Assembly (NCBI GenBank): GCA_029319145.1
Contig: CP119753.1
Location: 3,720,001 to 3,784,000, forward strand
DNA from: Microbacter sp. GSS18
GTDB taxonomy: Bacteria; Actinomycetota; Actinomycetes; Actinomycetales; Microbacteriaceae
Direction: 5' to 3'
Length of the DNA stretch: 64,000 bases
The position numbers were made by a program, and so were the translations under genes. A model generated the notes under the pieces. The model worked only from the letters and a program-made list of their open reading frames with translations. It made no database searches and was not told the origin of the DNA. Below are positions 25,108-32,500 of the stretch, in pieces. Position 1 is the stretch's first letter. Every line of letters starts with the position of its first letter.

Positions 25108-26125
25108 CGTCGTCCCCGCCCCCGCGCGGCGGTCCGGTCGCATCCGCCGCCCGAGCGCGCGCCTCGCGGCGGCGTGGGCGCGCCCCGGCGTCCGCCTCGC
25201 CGTGCTCGCGGTCCTCGTCGCGGCGCTCGTCGCCGCGTACCTGTTCACCGACGTCCCCGGCTCTCTCGCCTTCGCGCTGCATGTCCGTGGTCTCACGGTG
25301 CTCGCGATGCTCGTGGTCGCCACGGCGGTGGGCGCCTCGACGGTGGTCTTCCACACCATCACCCAGAACCGCATCCTGACGCCCTCGATCATGGGGTTCG
25401 ACGCCTTCTACCTGCTGATCTCGACGGCGATCGTCTTCGCGTTCGGCGCGACGGTGTTCCTGCGCACCGAGCCGCTGGTGCTGTGGACCGTGCAGGTGGC
25501 GGTGATGGTCGCATTCAGTGCCCTGCTGTTCACGTGGCTGTTCGGCGGCCGGCGGCGCTCGATCCACCTCATGCTGCTCGTCGGCATCGTGCTCGGGACG
25601 TTCTTCCGCAGCCTCACGGAGTGGATGCAGCGGATGCTCGACCCGTTGGACTTCCAGGTGCTCACCGACGCCGCCTTCGCGTCGCTCACCCGCCCCGACG
25701 AGGGACTGCTGCTGCTGACGGGAGCGCTCGTCGCCGCCTCCTGCGCCGCGATCGCGCCGCTGGTGCGTCGTCTGGACGTCCTGACCCTCGGCGAGGCCAC
25801 GGCGGTCGGGCTGGGCATCGACCATCGCCGTCTCGTGATGCTGCTGTTCGCGATCGTGTCGGTCATGATCGCGGCCTCCACGGCGCTGGTGGGTCCGATC
25901 CTGTTCTTCGGACTCATCGTCGCCAACCTCGCCTACGCGTACGCCGGCACGTTCCGCCACGCGTGGACGCTGCCGACGGCGGCGCTGCTGGGCATGGTCT
26001 TCCTGCTCGGCGGCCAGCTGATCCTCGAGAATGTCTTCTCGTTCGGCGGGAGCCTGTCGATGGTCATCGAGTTCGCCGGCGGAGTGTTCTTCCTGTTCCT
26101 CGTCCTTCGGAAGGGGGCGCGATGA
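25097..26125 (+). CDS. FecCD-family iron-siderophore permease (YclO-like)
   Basis: 342 residues. Membrane protein with TITQNRILTPSIMGFDAFY, the YclO-type version of the FecCD signature, and LVGPILFFGLIVANLAYAY near the C-terminus. GTG 25097 overlaps the upstream permease by 11 bp; its own TGA overlaps the ATG of the ATPase gene (ATGA). It is the second channel subunit. Two distinct permeases plus YclQ-like and YclP-like partners match the Bacillus yclNOPQ arrangement. Confidence 0.87.
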   Translation: MLTDVVPAPARRSGRIRRPSARLAAAWARPGVRLAVLAVLVAALVAAYLFTDVPGSLAFALHVRGLTVLAMLVVATAVGASTVVFHTITQNRILTPSIMGFDAFYLLISTAIVFAFGATVFLRTEPLVLWTVQVAVMVAFSALLFTWLFGGRRRSIHLMLLVGIVLGTFFRSLTEWMQRMLDPLDFQVLTDAAFASLTRPDEGLLLLTGALVAASCAAIAPLVRRLDVLTLGEATAVGLGIDHRRLVMLLFAIVSVMIAASTALVGPILFFGLIVANLAYAYAGTFRHAWTLPTAALLGMVFLLGGQLILENVFSFGGSLSMVIEFAGGVFFLFLVLRKGAR

Positions 26126-26880
26126 TCGCGCTCGAGAACGTCACCAAGCGCTACCGCGGCCAGACCGTGCTCGACGACGTGTCGCTCGGGCTCGGCGCAT
26201 CGGGCGTCACCGCCCTCATCGGGCCCAACGGCGCGGGCAAGTCCACGCTGCTCGCGACGGTCGGCCGTCTGGTCCGGCCGGACGCCGGCCGCGTCACGGT
26301 GGATGGCGCCGACGTCACGGCCGTCCCGACGGGCGAGCTGGCCCGGACGCTCGCGGTGCTGCGCCAGGACAACCACATCGCGGCACGCCTCACGGTGCAC
26401 GACCTCGTGGAGTTCGGCCGGTTCCCGCACTCGAAGGGTCGTCCCACGAGCTCCGACCGCGACCACATCGAGCGGGCGCTGGACTACCTCGACCTCGTGC
26501 CGCTGCGCGATCGCTTCCTCGACGAGCTTTCGGGCGGTCAGCGCCAGCGCGCGTTCATCGCGATGGTGCTGGCGCAGGACACCGACTACGTGCTGCTGGA
26601 CGAGCCGCTCAACAACCTCGACCTCGTCCACATGACCGACATCATGAAGCTCGTGCGGCGCATGGCCGACGAACTCGGCAAGCGCGTGATCGTCGTGCTG
26701 CACGACATCAACTTCGCCGCCACGTACGCCGATCGGATCGTCGCCATGCGCGACGGCCGCATCGTCGCCGATGCGCCCGTGGCCGAGATCATGCGCCCCG
26801 CGGTCCTCGAGGCCGTGTACGGCACCGCCGTGGACGTGCGCGAGATCGACGGCCGACCGGTCGCGCTCTACTACGCGTGA
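26122..26880 (+). CDS. Iron-siderophore ABC transporter ATP-binding protein
   Basis: 252 residues. Walker A GPNGAGKST, Q-loop VLRQDN, signature LSGGQRQRAF, Walker B YVLLDEPLNNLD and switch VLHDINFAATYADRI are all intact. The C-terminal VREIDGRPVALYY matches YclP/FepC-type ATPases. It powers ferric-siderophore import by the two permeases. ATG 26122 overlaps the previous stop by 4 nt. Last gene of the operon; a hairpin follows. Confidence 0.93.
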   Translation: MIALENVTKRYRGQTVLDDVSLGLGASGVTALIGPNGAGKSTLLATVGRLVRPDAGRVTVDGADVTAVPTGELARTLAVLRQDNHIAARLTVHDLVEFGRFPHSKGRPTSSDRDHIERALDYLDLVPLRDRFLDELSGGQRQRAFIAMVLAQDTDYVLLDEPLNNLDLVHMTDIMKLVRRMADELGKRVIVVLHDINFAATYADRIVAMRDGRIVADAPVAEIMRPAVLEAVYGTAVDVREIDGRPVALYYA

Positions 26881-26886
26881 CCCGAG

Positions 26887-26908
26887 GCGGCCCCGACGGC
26901 CGGGCCGC
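26887..26908. terminator. Hairpin between convergent genes
   Basis: GCGGCCC (26887-26893) pairs with GGGCCGC (26902-26908), 8-nt loop, directly after the ATPase stop and touching the DUF1918 stop. Confidence 0.5.
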
Positions 26909-27102
26909 TAGTCGGAGCCGGGATGCCTGATCTCGCAGTCGCTGCCCGGCGCGAGGATCGCCTCGTGGCCGTCGTCGTAGCGGACGACGAGCAGCGGCGG
27001 ATCCGTGGTGTCGCGGATGCCGATGACCTCGCCGGTCCTCTCGGCGGCTCCGACGGTGCGGCCGTGGATGATCACGCGGTCGCCGACGGTGGCTTGCATC
27101 AT
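26908..27102 (-). CDS. DUF1918 domain protein
   Basis: 64 residues, a small SH3-like beta-barrel protein: ATVGDRVIIHGRTVG, GEVIGIRD, PPLLVVRYDDGHEAILAPGSDC. DUF1918 proteins are short actinobacterial proteins of unknown function. AGGAGGTGA lies just upstream; ATG 27102 is taken, with ATG 27099 and an upstream GTG at 27108 possible. Confidence 0.8.
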   Translation of the reverse strand: MMQATVGDRVIIHGRTVGAAERTGEVIGIRDTTDPPLLVVRYDDGHEAILAPGSDCEIRHPGSD

Positions 27103-27161
27103 CCTCACCTCCTGAGCGTCACGATACGACGCGCTCCGGCCGCGCGGTAGAGCGTCGCCCG

Positions 27162-27386
27162 TCAGAGCTGGGCGCCGTCGTCATCCCGGTCGTAGATGCC
27201 GACGTTGCGGCCCCGCGACGACTCGTAGGCGATGAGCCAGCCGATCGAGACGGCCGCGGCGACGATGAGCCCGAGCCATACGTTGCCCCAGATCAGTCCG
27301 AAGATGATGCCGAGGGTGAACATCAGCGCCGTGCCGAACGCCCACCCGGTGTGCCCGCGGGTCCATCCGCCGTTCGAGTCGCCCAT
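27162..27386 (-). CDS. Small membrane protein, unknown function
   Basis: 74 residues. After a Gly/Ser/Trp-rich start (MGDSNGGWTRGHTGWAFG) there are two hydrophobic helices (ALMFTLGIIFGLIWG and WLGLIVAAAVSIGWLIAY), then a charged tail ending in DRDDDGAQL. The first start fitting the fold is ATG 27386, and TACGCT (27393-27398, minus strand) lies exactly 6 nt before it, the leaderless pattern. No family recognised. Confidence 0.6.
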   Translation of the reverse strand: MGDSNGGWTRGHTGWAFGTALMFTLGIIFGLIWGNVWLGLIVAAAVSIGWLIAYESSRGRNVGIYDRDDDGAQL

Positions 27387-27459
27387 GGCCCCAGCGTACG
27401 CGCCGTTCCGGCCGGGCGCGCGGATCCGTAGGGTGGAGGCGAACTCCGGGAGGGGACCC

Positions 27460-28377
27460 ATGCTCATCGACGTCAGCCCCGTCACGCTGGGAACATCCGC
27501 TCTCGGCCGCGGCATCGTGCCCGGCTCCCGGGAGGAGGAGGGCGCCGTCCTCGACGCCATCGCGCTTTTCGACGGTGGCCACACGCTCATCGACACCTCC
27601 AACAACTATGCCGACGGCCGCAGCGAGGAGGTCCTCGGACTCGCGATCGCCCGGCGCGGCGGAGACTCCGCCCGGCGCATCGTCACGAAGGTCGACCGCG
27701 ACCCAGAGACCGGGGCGTTCGATCGCGAACGGGTGCTGCGATCGTACGAGGAGAGCCGCGCCCGGCTCGGAGTCGAACGCGTGGGGCTGCTGCACCTGCA
27801 CGATCCGTACACCATCTCGTTCGCCCAGGCCGAGGCGCCGGGGGGTGCGATCGAGGCCATGGTCGAGCTGCGCGATTCGGGTGCTGTCGACGCCATCGGC
27901 ATCGCCGCAGGGCCTGTGCCGATGGTGCGCCGGTACGTCGACACGGACCAATTCGACGCCGTGCTCGTGCACAACCGCTTCACGCTGGTCGACCGCTCGG
28001 CCGAGCCGCTGTTCGCCAACGCGCGCCGCCGCGGCATGCTGGTCTTCAACGCGGCACCCTTCGGATCGGGCCTGCTCGCGGCCGGGGCCACCGGCGGTGC
28101 TCGCTACCACTACAGCCCTGCCGGACCCGACCTGCTCGCGTGGACGCGGCAGGCCGAGCTGGTGTGCGAGAACGCGGGCGTGACGCTCGCGGCGGCCGCT
28201 CTGCACTTCTCGCTTCGCGGACCGTTCGTGGATTCGACGATCGTGGGCGCGACGAACGCGCGCCGCGTCGCGCAGCTCGATGCCCTGCTGGGCACCGAGA
28301 TCCCGCCGCACGTGTGGCACGAGCTCGAGGAGCTCGGCCCGGCGCCGTCGCCCATCGACGACAGAGAGTTCGAGTGA
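27460..28377 (+). CDS. Aldo/keto reductase family oxidoreductase
   Basis: 305 residues. TLGTSALGRGIVPGS opening, LIDTSNNYADGRSEEVLG with the AKR Asp/Tyr pair, IVTKVDRD with the lysine and VGLLHLHDP with the histidine. The family pattern resembles galactose/fucose dehydrogenase-like AKRs (LgdA/D-threo-aldose group), which oxidise sugars with NAD(P)+. The substrate is unknown. GGGAGGGGA precedes ATG 27460. Convergent with a SpoIIAA-like gene. Confidence 0.8.
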   Translation: MLIDVSPVTLGTSALGRGIVPGSREEEGAVLDAIALFDGGHTLIDTSNNYADGRSEEVLGLAIARRGGDSARRIVTKVDRDPETGAFDRERVLRSYEESRARLGVERVGLLHLHDPYTISFAQAEAPGGAIEAMVELRDSGAVDAIGIAAGPVPMVRRYVDTDQFDAVLVHNRFTLVDRSAEPLFANARRRGMLVFNAAPFGSGLLAAGATGGARYHYSPAGPDLLAWTRQAELVCENAGVTLAAAALHFSLRGPFVDSTIVGATNARRVAQLDALLGTEIPPHVWHELEELGPAPSPIDDREFE

Positions 28378-28434
28378 TCGCCGTGCGGCAGGGCTGAGGG
28401 CGGCAGGCCCGCGCCACCCCGGGGAGCCTGCGGC

Positions 28435-28812
28435 TCAGGCCCAGACGGGGCCGCCCGCGGCCCACGCGACCGCGTCGCGCTCGCCGCTGGTGGGGAAGAA
28501 CTTCACCTCGCCGGGGAACAGGAACGCCAGCCCGTGGACGATCTCGGCGATCAGCGAGTGGTCGGTCACCAGCGCGATGCGGCCCCACGCCTGCCGGGGC
28601 TCGTGGTCGAGCATGGCGTCCTGCCACATTCCGCCGAGCGTGTACCGCTCGAAGTCGTCGCCGAAGACGAACACGATGTTGAGCCTCTGGTGCGCGGCGA
28701 CGGCGGCGTCGATCGCCGGGTCCATGACGCTGCGGTAGTCGTCCGAACTCACGGCTCCCACGGCGCGGAACCCCAGCACGCCGTCGGGCAGGTCGGGAAT
28801 CTGCTCGATCAT
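28435..28812 (-). CDS. SpoIIAA-like STAS-fold protein
   Basis: 125 residues. Pattern of the SpoIIAA-like family (DUF3478): DDYRSVMDPAIDAAV, LNIVFVFGDDFERYTLGGMWQDA, WGRIALVTDH, and FFPTSGERDAVAW at the end. These are lipid-binding or unknown soluble proteins with a STAS-like fold, not true anti-sigma antagonists. Start ATG 28812 (MIEQIPDLP) matches the family; the open frame upstream is not coding. Confidence 0.7.
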   Translation of the reverse strand: MIEQIPDLPDGVLGFRAVGAVSSDDYRSVMDPAIDAAVAAHQRLNIVFVFGDDFERYTLGGMWQDAMLDHEPRQAWGRIALVTDHSLIAEIVHGLAFLFPGEVKFFPTSGERDAVAWAAGGPVWA

Positions 28813-28864
28813 GCGCCCATCCTCGCGGCCCCGGGCGGGCGGCGTCCAGCCCCGCGTCCGCGTG

Positions 28865-29863
28865 TCAGCGGCCTCGGTGGTCTTCCGGGTGCAGTCGGGG
28901 TGCACGGCGCGGCTCGCGCACGCCGCTCGCGCCGATCAGCCGGATGACGCGCTGCCGGTGACCGGCCCATGGCGCCAGCAGCGTCAGCATCCCGTCGTCG
29001 TCGGTCCGCTCGCCCGTCAGTGCGTAGCCGACCTCGTGCGCGAGGTGGAAGTCTCCGACGCTGACGGCATCCGGGTCGCCGAAGGCACGGATGCGCGTCT
29101 CGGCCGACGTCCACGGACCGATGCCCGGCACGCTGATCAGCACGCGGTCGATGCCTTCGCCGTCGTCGGCGGCCCGCATCGCGCGCACGAGGGACGCGGC
29201 ACGGCCGGCGGCGCGCACCACGGTCTTCGACTGGGGCGGCTCGAGTCCGGCGCGGTGCCACGTCCATGACGGGATCCGCCGCCACCCGTCGACGGCCGGG
29301 GGAGCGAACATCGGATGCGGCGTCGGCCCGGGGGCGCGCTCGCCGTGCCACGTGACGATGCGGCGCCACGCCGCGAAGGCCTGCATGCCGGTGATCTTCT
29401 GCTCGAACACGGCGACCGCCAGCGCGTCGAACGGCAGGTCCGTGCGGCCGAGCCGCAGTCCCGGGTTGCGGCGGTGGGCCTCGGCGATGAGCGGGTGCCG
29501 GTCGGCCTCGAAGCCGGCCGGGTCGTCACAGGCGCCGCACAGCGCGGGCATCTGGTCGAGCGCCCACGCGGCTCCGGGGCCCCAGGCCGCGCCGCGGATC
29601 ACACCCGGGTGGGTCTCGCGCAGCGCGAGCGTCGCGACGCCCTGCGGGGTTCGGCTCGCGCGCCAGATCACCGATCCGGCGACGGCCATCGTGGGGTCGT
29701 TGCGGCCGCGTCGCTGGAACAGCACGGTGCGACGCAGGTCCAGCGGCCGGCGCGGCCGGTACTCGGTCTCGAGCGGCAGGGGATGGTCGGGGCGCGGGTC
29801 GCGTGCAGGCGCGGCATCCGCCCTCGCATCCCGGGCCTGCCCGGTACGTTGCGCGACCTTCAT
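28865..29863 (-). CDS. DNA-3-methyladenine glycosylase 2 (AlkA-like)
   Basis: 332 residues. The HhH-GPD core is clear: FEQKITGMQAFAAWRRIV, the hairpin ISVPGIGPWTSAETRIRAFG and VSVGDFHLAHEVG with the catalytic aspartate. The N-terminal half has weak similarity to the AlkA beta domain. Expected role: removing alkylated bases (3-methyladenine and similar) from DNA. ATG 29863 is 6 nt downstream of TAGGGT (29870-29875, minus strand), another leaderless-type start. It follows the winged-helix gene in the same direction but a hairpin separates them. Confidence 0.85.
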   Translation of the reverse strand: MKVAQRTGQARDARADAAPARDPRPDHPLPLETEYRPRRPLDLRRTVLFQRRGRNDPTMAVAGSVIWRASRTPQGVATLALRETHPGVIRGAAWGPGAAWALDQMPALCGACDDPAGFEADRHPLIAEAHRRNPGLRLGRTDLPFDALAVAVFEQKITGMQAFAAWRRIVTWHGERAPGPTPHPMFAPPAVDGWRRIPSWTWHRAGLEPPQSKTVVRAAGRAASLVRAMRAADDGEGIDRVLISVPGIGPWTSAETRIRAFGDPDAVSVGDFHLAHEVGYALTGERTDDDGMLTLLAPWAGHRQRVIRLIGASGVREPRRAPRLHPEDHRGR

Positions 29864-29929
29864 GCGCTCACCCTACGTGGGCGCCGCGACATCCGTCCCG
29901 CGACCCCGCCGCATCGAGCGCACGTGGCG

Positions 29930-29975
29930 TCACCGAGGGCACACGCAATGCGCGCGCGAAGCATGTGGGCTCGGT
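29930..29975. terminator. Hairpin after the winged-helix gene
   Basis: TCACCGAG (29930-29937) pairs with CTCGGTGA (29968-29975), with ATGC / GCAT pairing inside. It lies in the 155-bp gap after the winged-helix gene (minus strand) and before the AlkA gene. No U-run. Confidence 0.5.
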
Positions 29976-30018
29976 GAGGGCATGTGCGTTCGCCGAGCCC
30001 GCGCGGACGCCGGGGTAC

Positions 30019-30777
30019 TCAGAAGCGGTCGGGCGACGGGGTGCCGTGGCCGTAGCGGATCTGGACGTCGGCGTGGCGGTCGAAGCGGTAGCCGACGCCG
30101 CGCACGGTGCGCACGATGTCCTCGTAGCGGCCGAGCTTGGCGCGCAGACGGCGCACGTGCACGTCGATGGTGCGCTCGCCGGGGACCTCTTCGTCGGTGG
30201 CGCCCTGCCACAGCGATCCGACCAGCTCGGTGCGCTCGATGGTGCGACCCTCGCGCAGCACCAGGTACTGCAGCAGCTCGAACTCCTTGTAGGTCAGCGC
30301 GGCGGACTCGCTGTCGATCAGGACCCGCTTGCGCGAGATGTCCACGATGACACCGCCGGGGGCGCGATCCTCGTCCTCGGGCTCCTCGTGCTTCGCGCGG
30401 GCGATCGTCGAGGGCTCGTGCAGGGCACGGCGGACGACGTCGACGTCGCGGCCGCCCGCGCCGACGGGGGCGAGGGCGACGGTGGCGTAGGTCTCGGCCT
30501 CGGGTGCGAGGTCGGCGAGCGTGCGGCGCAGCGCGTCGACGAGGACGCCCAGCGAGACGCCGGCGGCGGCGGCCTTGGCCTCGTCGAGGCCCACGTACAG
30601 GGCGAAGCCGCGCGGGGCCGTTCCCGGGGGCAGGGCGTTGGCGGGGCGCGGCGCCTCGGGAGCGGCGGGGACCTCGGCGGCGGGGGCGGCCGGCTGCGGC
30701 ACAGCGCGCAGCGTCGGGGCCGGGGCGGTCACGGCGCGGAGGTGGTTGGGGCGCTCGAGAAGGGCGGTGTTCGACAT
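30019..30777 (-). CDS. Winged-helix regulator without receiver domain
   Basis: 252 residues. Only the C-terminal ~95 residues (from about 155) match a known domain: an OmpR/PhoB-type winged helix with ALTYKEFELLQYLVLREG, the recognition part TIDVHVRRLRAKLG and the wing VRTVRGVGYRFD. There is no receiver domain with a phosphorylatable Asp. The N-terminal part is a Pro/Ala-rich tail (residues ~10-50) and a small unknown domain (FALYVGLDEAKAAAAGVSLG onward). No histidine kinase is adjacent. ATG 30777 begins MSNTALLERP. A long leader with a small peptide ORF and two hairpins precedes it, so expression is probably regulated post-initiation. Confidence 0.82.
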   Translation of the reverse strand: MSNTALLERPNHLRAVTAPAPTLRAVPQPAAPAAEVPAAPEAPRPANALPPGTAPRGFALYVGLDEAKAAAAGVSLGVLVDALRRTLADLAPEAETYATVALAPVGAGGRDVDVVRRALHEPSTIARAKHEEPEDEDRAPGGVIVDISRKRVLIDSESAALTYKEFELLQYLVLREGRTIERTELVGSLWQGATDEEVPGERTIDVHVRRLRAKLGRYEDIVRTVRGVGYRFDRHADVQIRYGHGTPSPDRF

Positions 30778-30800
30778 GATGATGGTCCTAGCGGGAGTGT

Positions 30801-30866
30801 GAACCCTGGCCTCTGGCCCGGAAAGGGTTCGGGAGGTGCTGCTTTCGGGCCCCGGTCTCACGGGGC
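30801..30866 (-). promoter_or_regulatory. Two candidate regulatory hairpins in the winged-helix leader
   Basis: Hairpin A: GAACCCT (30801-30807) pairs with AGGGTTC (30824-30830), with inner GGCC/GGCC around TCT. Hairpin B: GCCCCG (30849-30854) pairs with CGGGGC (30861-30866). They lie between the small peptide ORF (stop 30985) and the regulator ATG (30777); the nearer one ends 24 nt before that ATG. No clear terminator U-tract is seen, so translation control is as likely as attenuation. Confidence 0.45.
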
Positions 30867-30984
30867 GGGCTCGAAGGGAGCGGGCGAGCGTGGTCGACGC
30901 GCGGATCCGGTTCTTCGGGGGACTCGATCAGGTGACGCTTCGGGCTGTCAGCCTCTGCGCACGAGTCCAGCGGGGGTCACCGTG

Positions 30985-31086
30985 CTAGTGGCACATTCGA
31001 CAACACATGACGTCGCGGCCGGCCATCATCATGCCGGCAGTCCCGTTCGCCTCCCAGGCGGACAGAGAATGCGCGAGTTTCGTCAT
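30985..31086 (-). CDS. 33-residue Cys/Met-rich leader peptide
   Basis: A small ORF beginning MTKLAHSL and ending GRDVMCCRMCH, followed by TAG. It contains six Met (three consecutive) and three Cys near its end. The two adjacent Cys codons are TGT TGT and the Lys codon is AAA, rare for this genome, which would make a ribosome slow there. A consensus promoter lies 7 bp before its ATG, so the transcript would be leaderless. It is in the same direction as, and 207 bp before, the winged-helix gene. Position, size and tail composition are those of sulfur-amino-acid-sensing leader peptides (family comparison), but coding evidence is only sequence-based. Confidence 0.6.
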   Translation of the reverse strand: MTKLAHSLSAWEANGTAGMMMAGRDVMCCRMCH

Positions 31087-31093
31087 GCGGCCG

Positions 31094-31123
31094 ATTATGA
31101 CGGACTGCGTCGTTGTGAGTCAA
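31094..31123 (-). promoter_or_regulatory. Consensus promoter for the leader peptide and regulator
   Basis: On the minus strand TTGACT (-35, 31118-31123), an 18-nt spacer and CATAAT (-10, 31094-31099), 7 nt before the leader-peptide ATG. It is the closest match to a full sigma70 consensus that I see in the window. Further upstream, GTCAC repeats twice (TGTCACATTCCGTCAC). Confidence 0.75.
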
Positions 31124-31292
31124 ATCGCTCGATCCGCCCGCCCGGCTCGTGACGGAATGTGACAGATTGCTCAATCGATCGGCATGGGACCCGGTATCGC
31201 GCACGGTGCGTCGGGGTGCCGCAACCTGAGGGGGTTCCCAACGAGTGGGCGCGGCGGCCCGGGGCGCGGCGCGACGGGGTTAGCCTGTGGAC

Positions 31293-31592
31293 ATGACCGA
31301 GTTCACGCTGGTGCACGAGCCCGACGCATCCCGCTATGCGCTGATGCACGGCGACGCGCGCGTGAGCGTCCTGGACTATCGCGACGACGGGCGCTCGCTC
31401 GCCCTGACCCGCGCCTACACGGTGCCGACCTTCCGCGGCCACGGGTACGCCGGCGAGCTGGTGGAGCGTGTCGTCGCCGAGCTCGAGGAGCGCGGCGACC
31501 GCACCGTGATCCCGGTGTGCTGGTACGTCGCGGACTGGTTCGCGGCGAACCCCGCGCACGAGCACCTGCTTCACCACCGCCGGAGCGCATAG
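31293..31592 (+). CDS. Short GNAT-type N-acetyltransferase (NATD1/YjdJ-like)
   Basis: 99 residues. SLALTRAYTVPTFRGHGYAG holds the short-family acetyl-CoA loop (GHGYA), and PVCWYVADWFAANP is the conserved C-terminal block. These are minimal GNAT proteins without known substrates. ATG 31293 is used: TAGCCT (31281-31286) lies 6 nt before it. It is divergent from the leader-peptide transcript with about 200 bp between; I see nothing else in that gap. Confidence 0.8.
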   Translation: MTEFTLVHEPDASRYALMHGDARVSVLDYRDDGRSLALTRAYTVPTFRGHGYAGELVERVVAELEERGDRTVIPVCWYVADWFAANPAHEHLLHHRRSA

Positions 31593-31601
31593 GCGGTCAC
31601 C

Positions 31602-32003
31602 ATGGCGATGGGTCGCGCGAAGCACGCGTGGCTCGCCTTCGTCAATCACACGCTCAACCACGTCACGCGCGGGCTCGCGCGGTGGGGTCACGGACCGTTC
31701 TCGATCATCCGTCACGTCGGACGGCGCAGCGGCGGCACGTTCGAGGCGCCGCTGATCCTCGCGCCGGTTCCCGGCGGCTTCGTCGCCGAGCTCACCTACG
31801 GCCCCGAGGTCAACTGGTACCGAAACACCCTGCACGGCGGGAGCGTCGTGCTGCACCGACGCCGCGAGTACCGCGTCGTGTCGGTGGAGCCGTGCACGGT
31901 CGAGGACGGCCTCGCCGCCTTCGGGCCCCCGACCTCGGTCATCCTGCGGCTGCTGCGTCGGGGCGAGTTCCGGATGCTGACGACCGAACCCTCTCCCCGC
32001 TAG
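31602..32003 (+). CDS. Deazaflavin (F420)-dependent nitroreductase family protein
   Basis: 133 residues. The Ddn-like family pattern is visible: FSIIRHVGRRSGGTFEAPL, VAELTYGPEVNWYRNTLHGG and the C-terminal hydrophobic segment. It is an F420H2-dependent split-barrel reductase or binding protein; the substrate is unknown. It starts 10 bp after the GNAT gene, so they are probably co-transcribed. Its stop codon TAG is the first half of the -10 hexamer of the next gene. Confidence 0.8.
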   Translation: MAMGRAKHAWLAFVNHTLNHVTRGLARWGHGPFSIIRHVGRRSGGTFEAPLILAPVPGGFVAELTYGPEVNWYRNTLHGGSVVLHRRREYRVVSVEPCTVEDGLAAFGPPTSVILRLLRRGEFRMLTTEPSPR

Positions 32004-32012
32004 CCTGACCCC

Positions 32013-32444
32013 GTGGACATCGAGGACGCCTTCACCGCGGTGGCCGTCGGGTTCGAAGCCATCGGGGCGTTCGCGATGGTCGTCGGCTTCGTCGTCGCCG
32101 TCGTCCTGGGGTTGCGGGCGCTCGGCCGCGGCGAGGGCGGGCAGGCCGCCTTCCAGGTGCTGCGCACGACCCTCGGGGCGGGCATCCTGCTGGGACTCGA
32201 AGTGCTCGTCGCCGCCGACCTGATCCGCACGATCACGTCCAAGCCGTCGATCGAGGAAGCGCTCATCCTCGGGATCATCGTGCTGATCCGGACCATCCTG
32301 TCGATGTCCATCCAGATCGAGATCGACGGTGTGGTGCCGTGGAAGCGCGCGCTGCTGACCAGCGGCGGACAGCTGATCGGCGAAGCCGTCGCGCGCGATC
32401 GGCGCGCGGCGCGCGGCCAGGGGGAGTCTGCTCCGCGCGGTTGA
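32013..32444 (+). CDS. DUF1622 membrane protein
   Basis: 143 residues. Three hydrophobic helices with the DUF1622 pattern: EAIGAFAMVVGFVVAVVLGL, LGAGILLGLEVLVAADLIRT and LGIIVLIRTILSMSIQIEI with a conserved Arg between. Function unknown. Start GTG 32013: TAGCCT (32001-32006) is 6 nt before it and uses the stop codon of the preceding gene. Confidence 0.82.
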   Translation: MDIEDAFTAVAVGFEAIGAFAMVVGFVVAVVLGLRALGRGEGGQAAFQVLRTTLGAGILLGLEVLVAADLIRTITSKPSIEEALILGIIVLIRTILSMSIQIEIDGVVPWKRALLTSGGQLIGEAVARDRRAARGQGESAPRG

Positions 32445-32500
32445 GCGGATGCGCGGCCTGCCTCGGCCGCGATGTCGGAGGGTCCGCCTACCGTGAGGGC

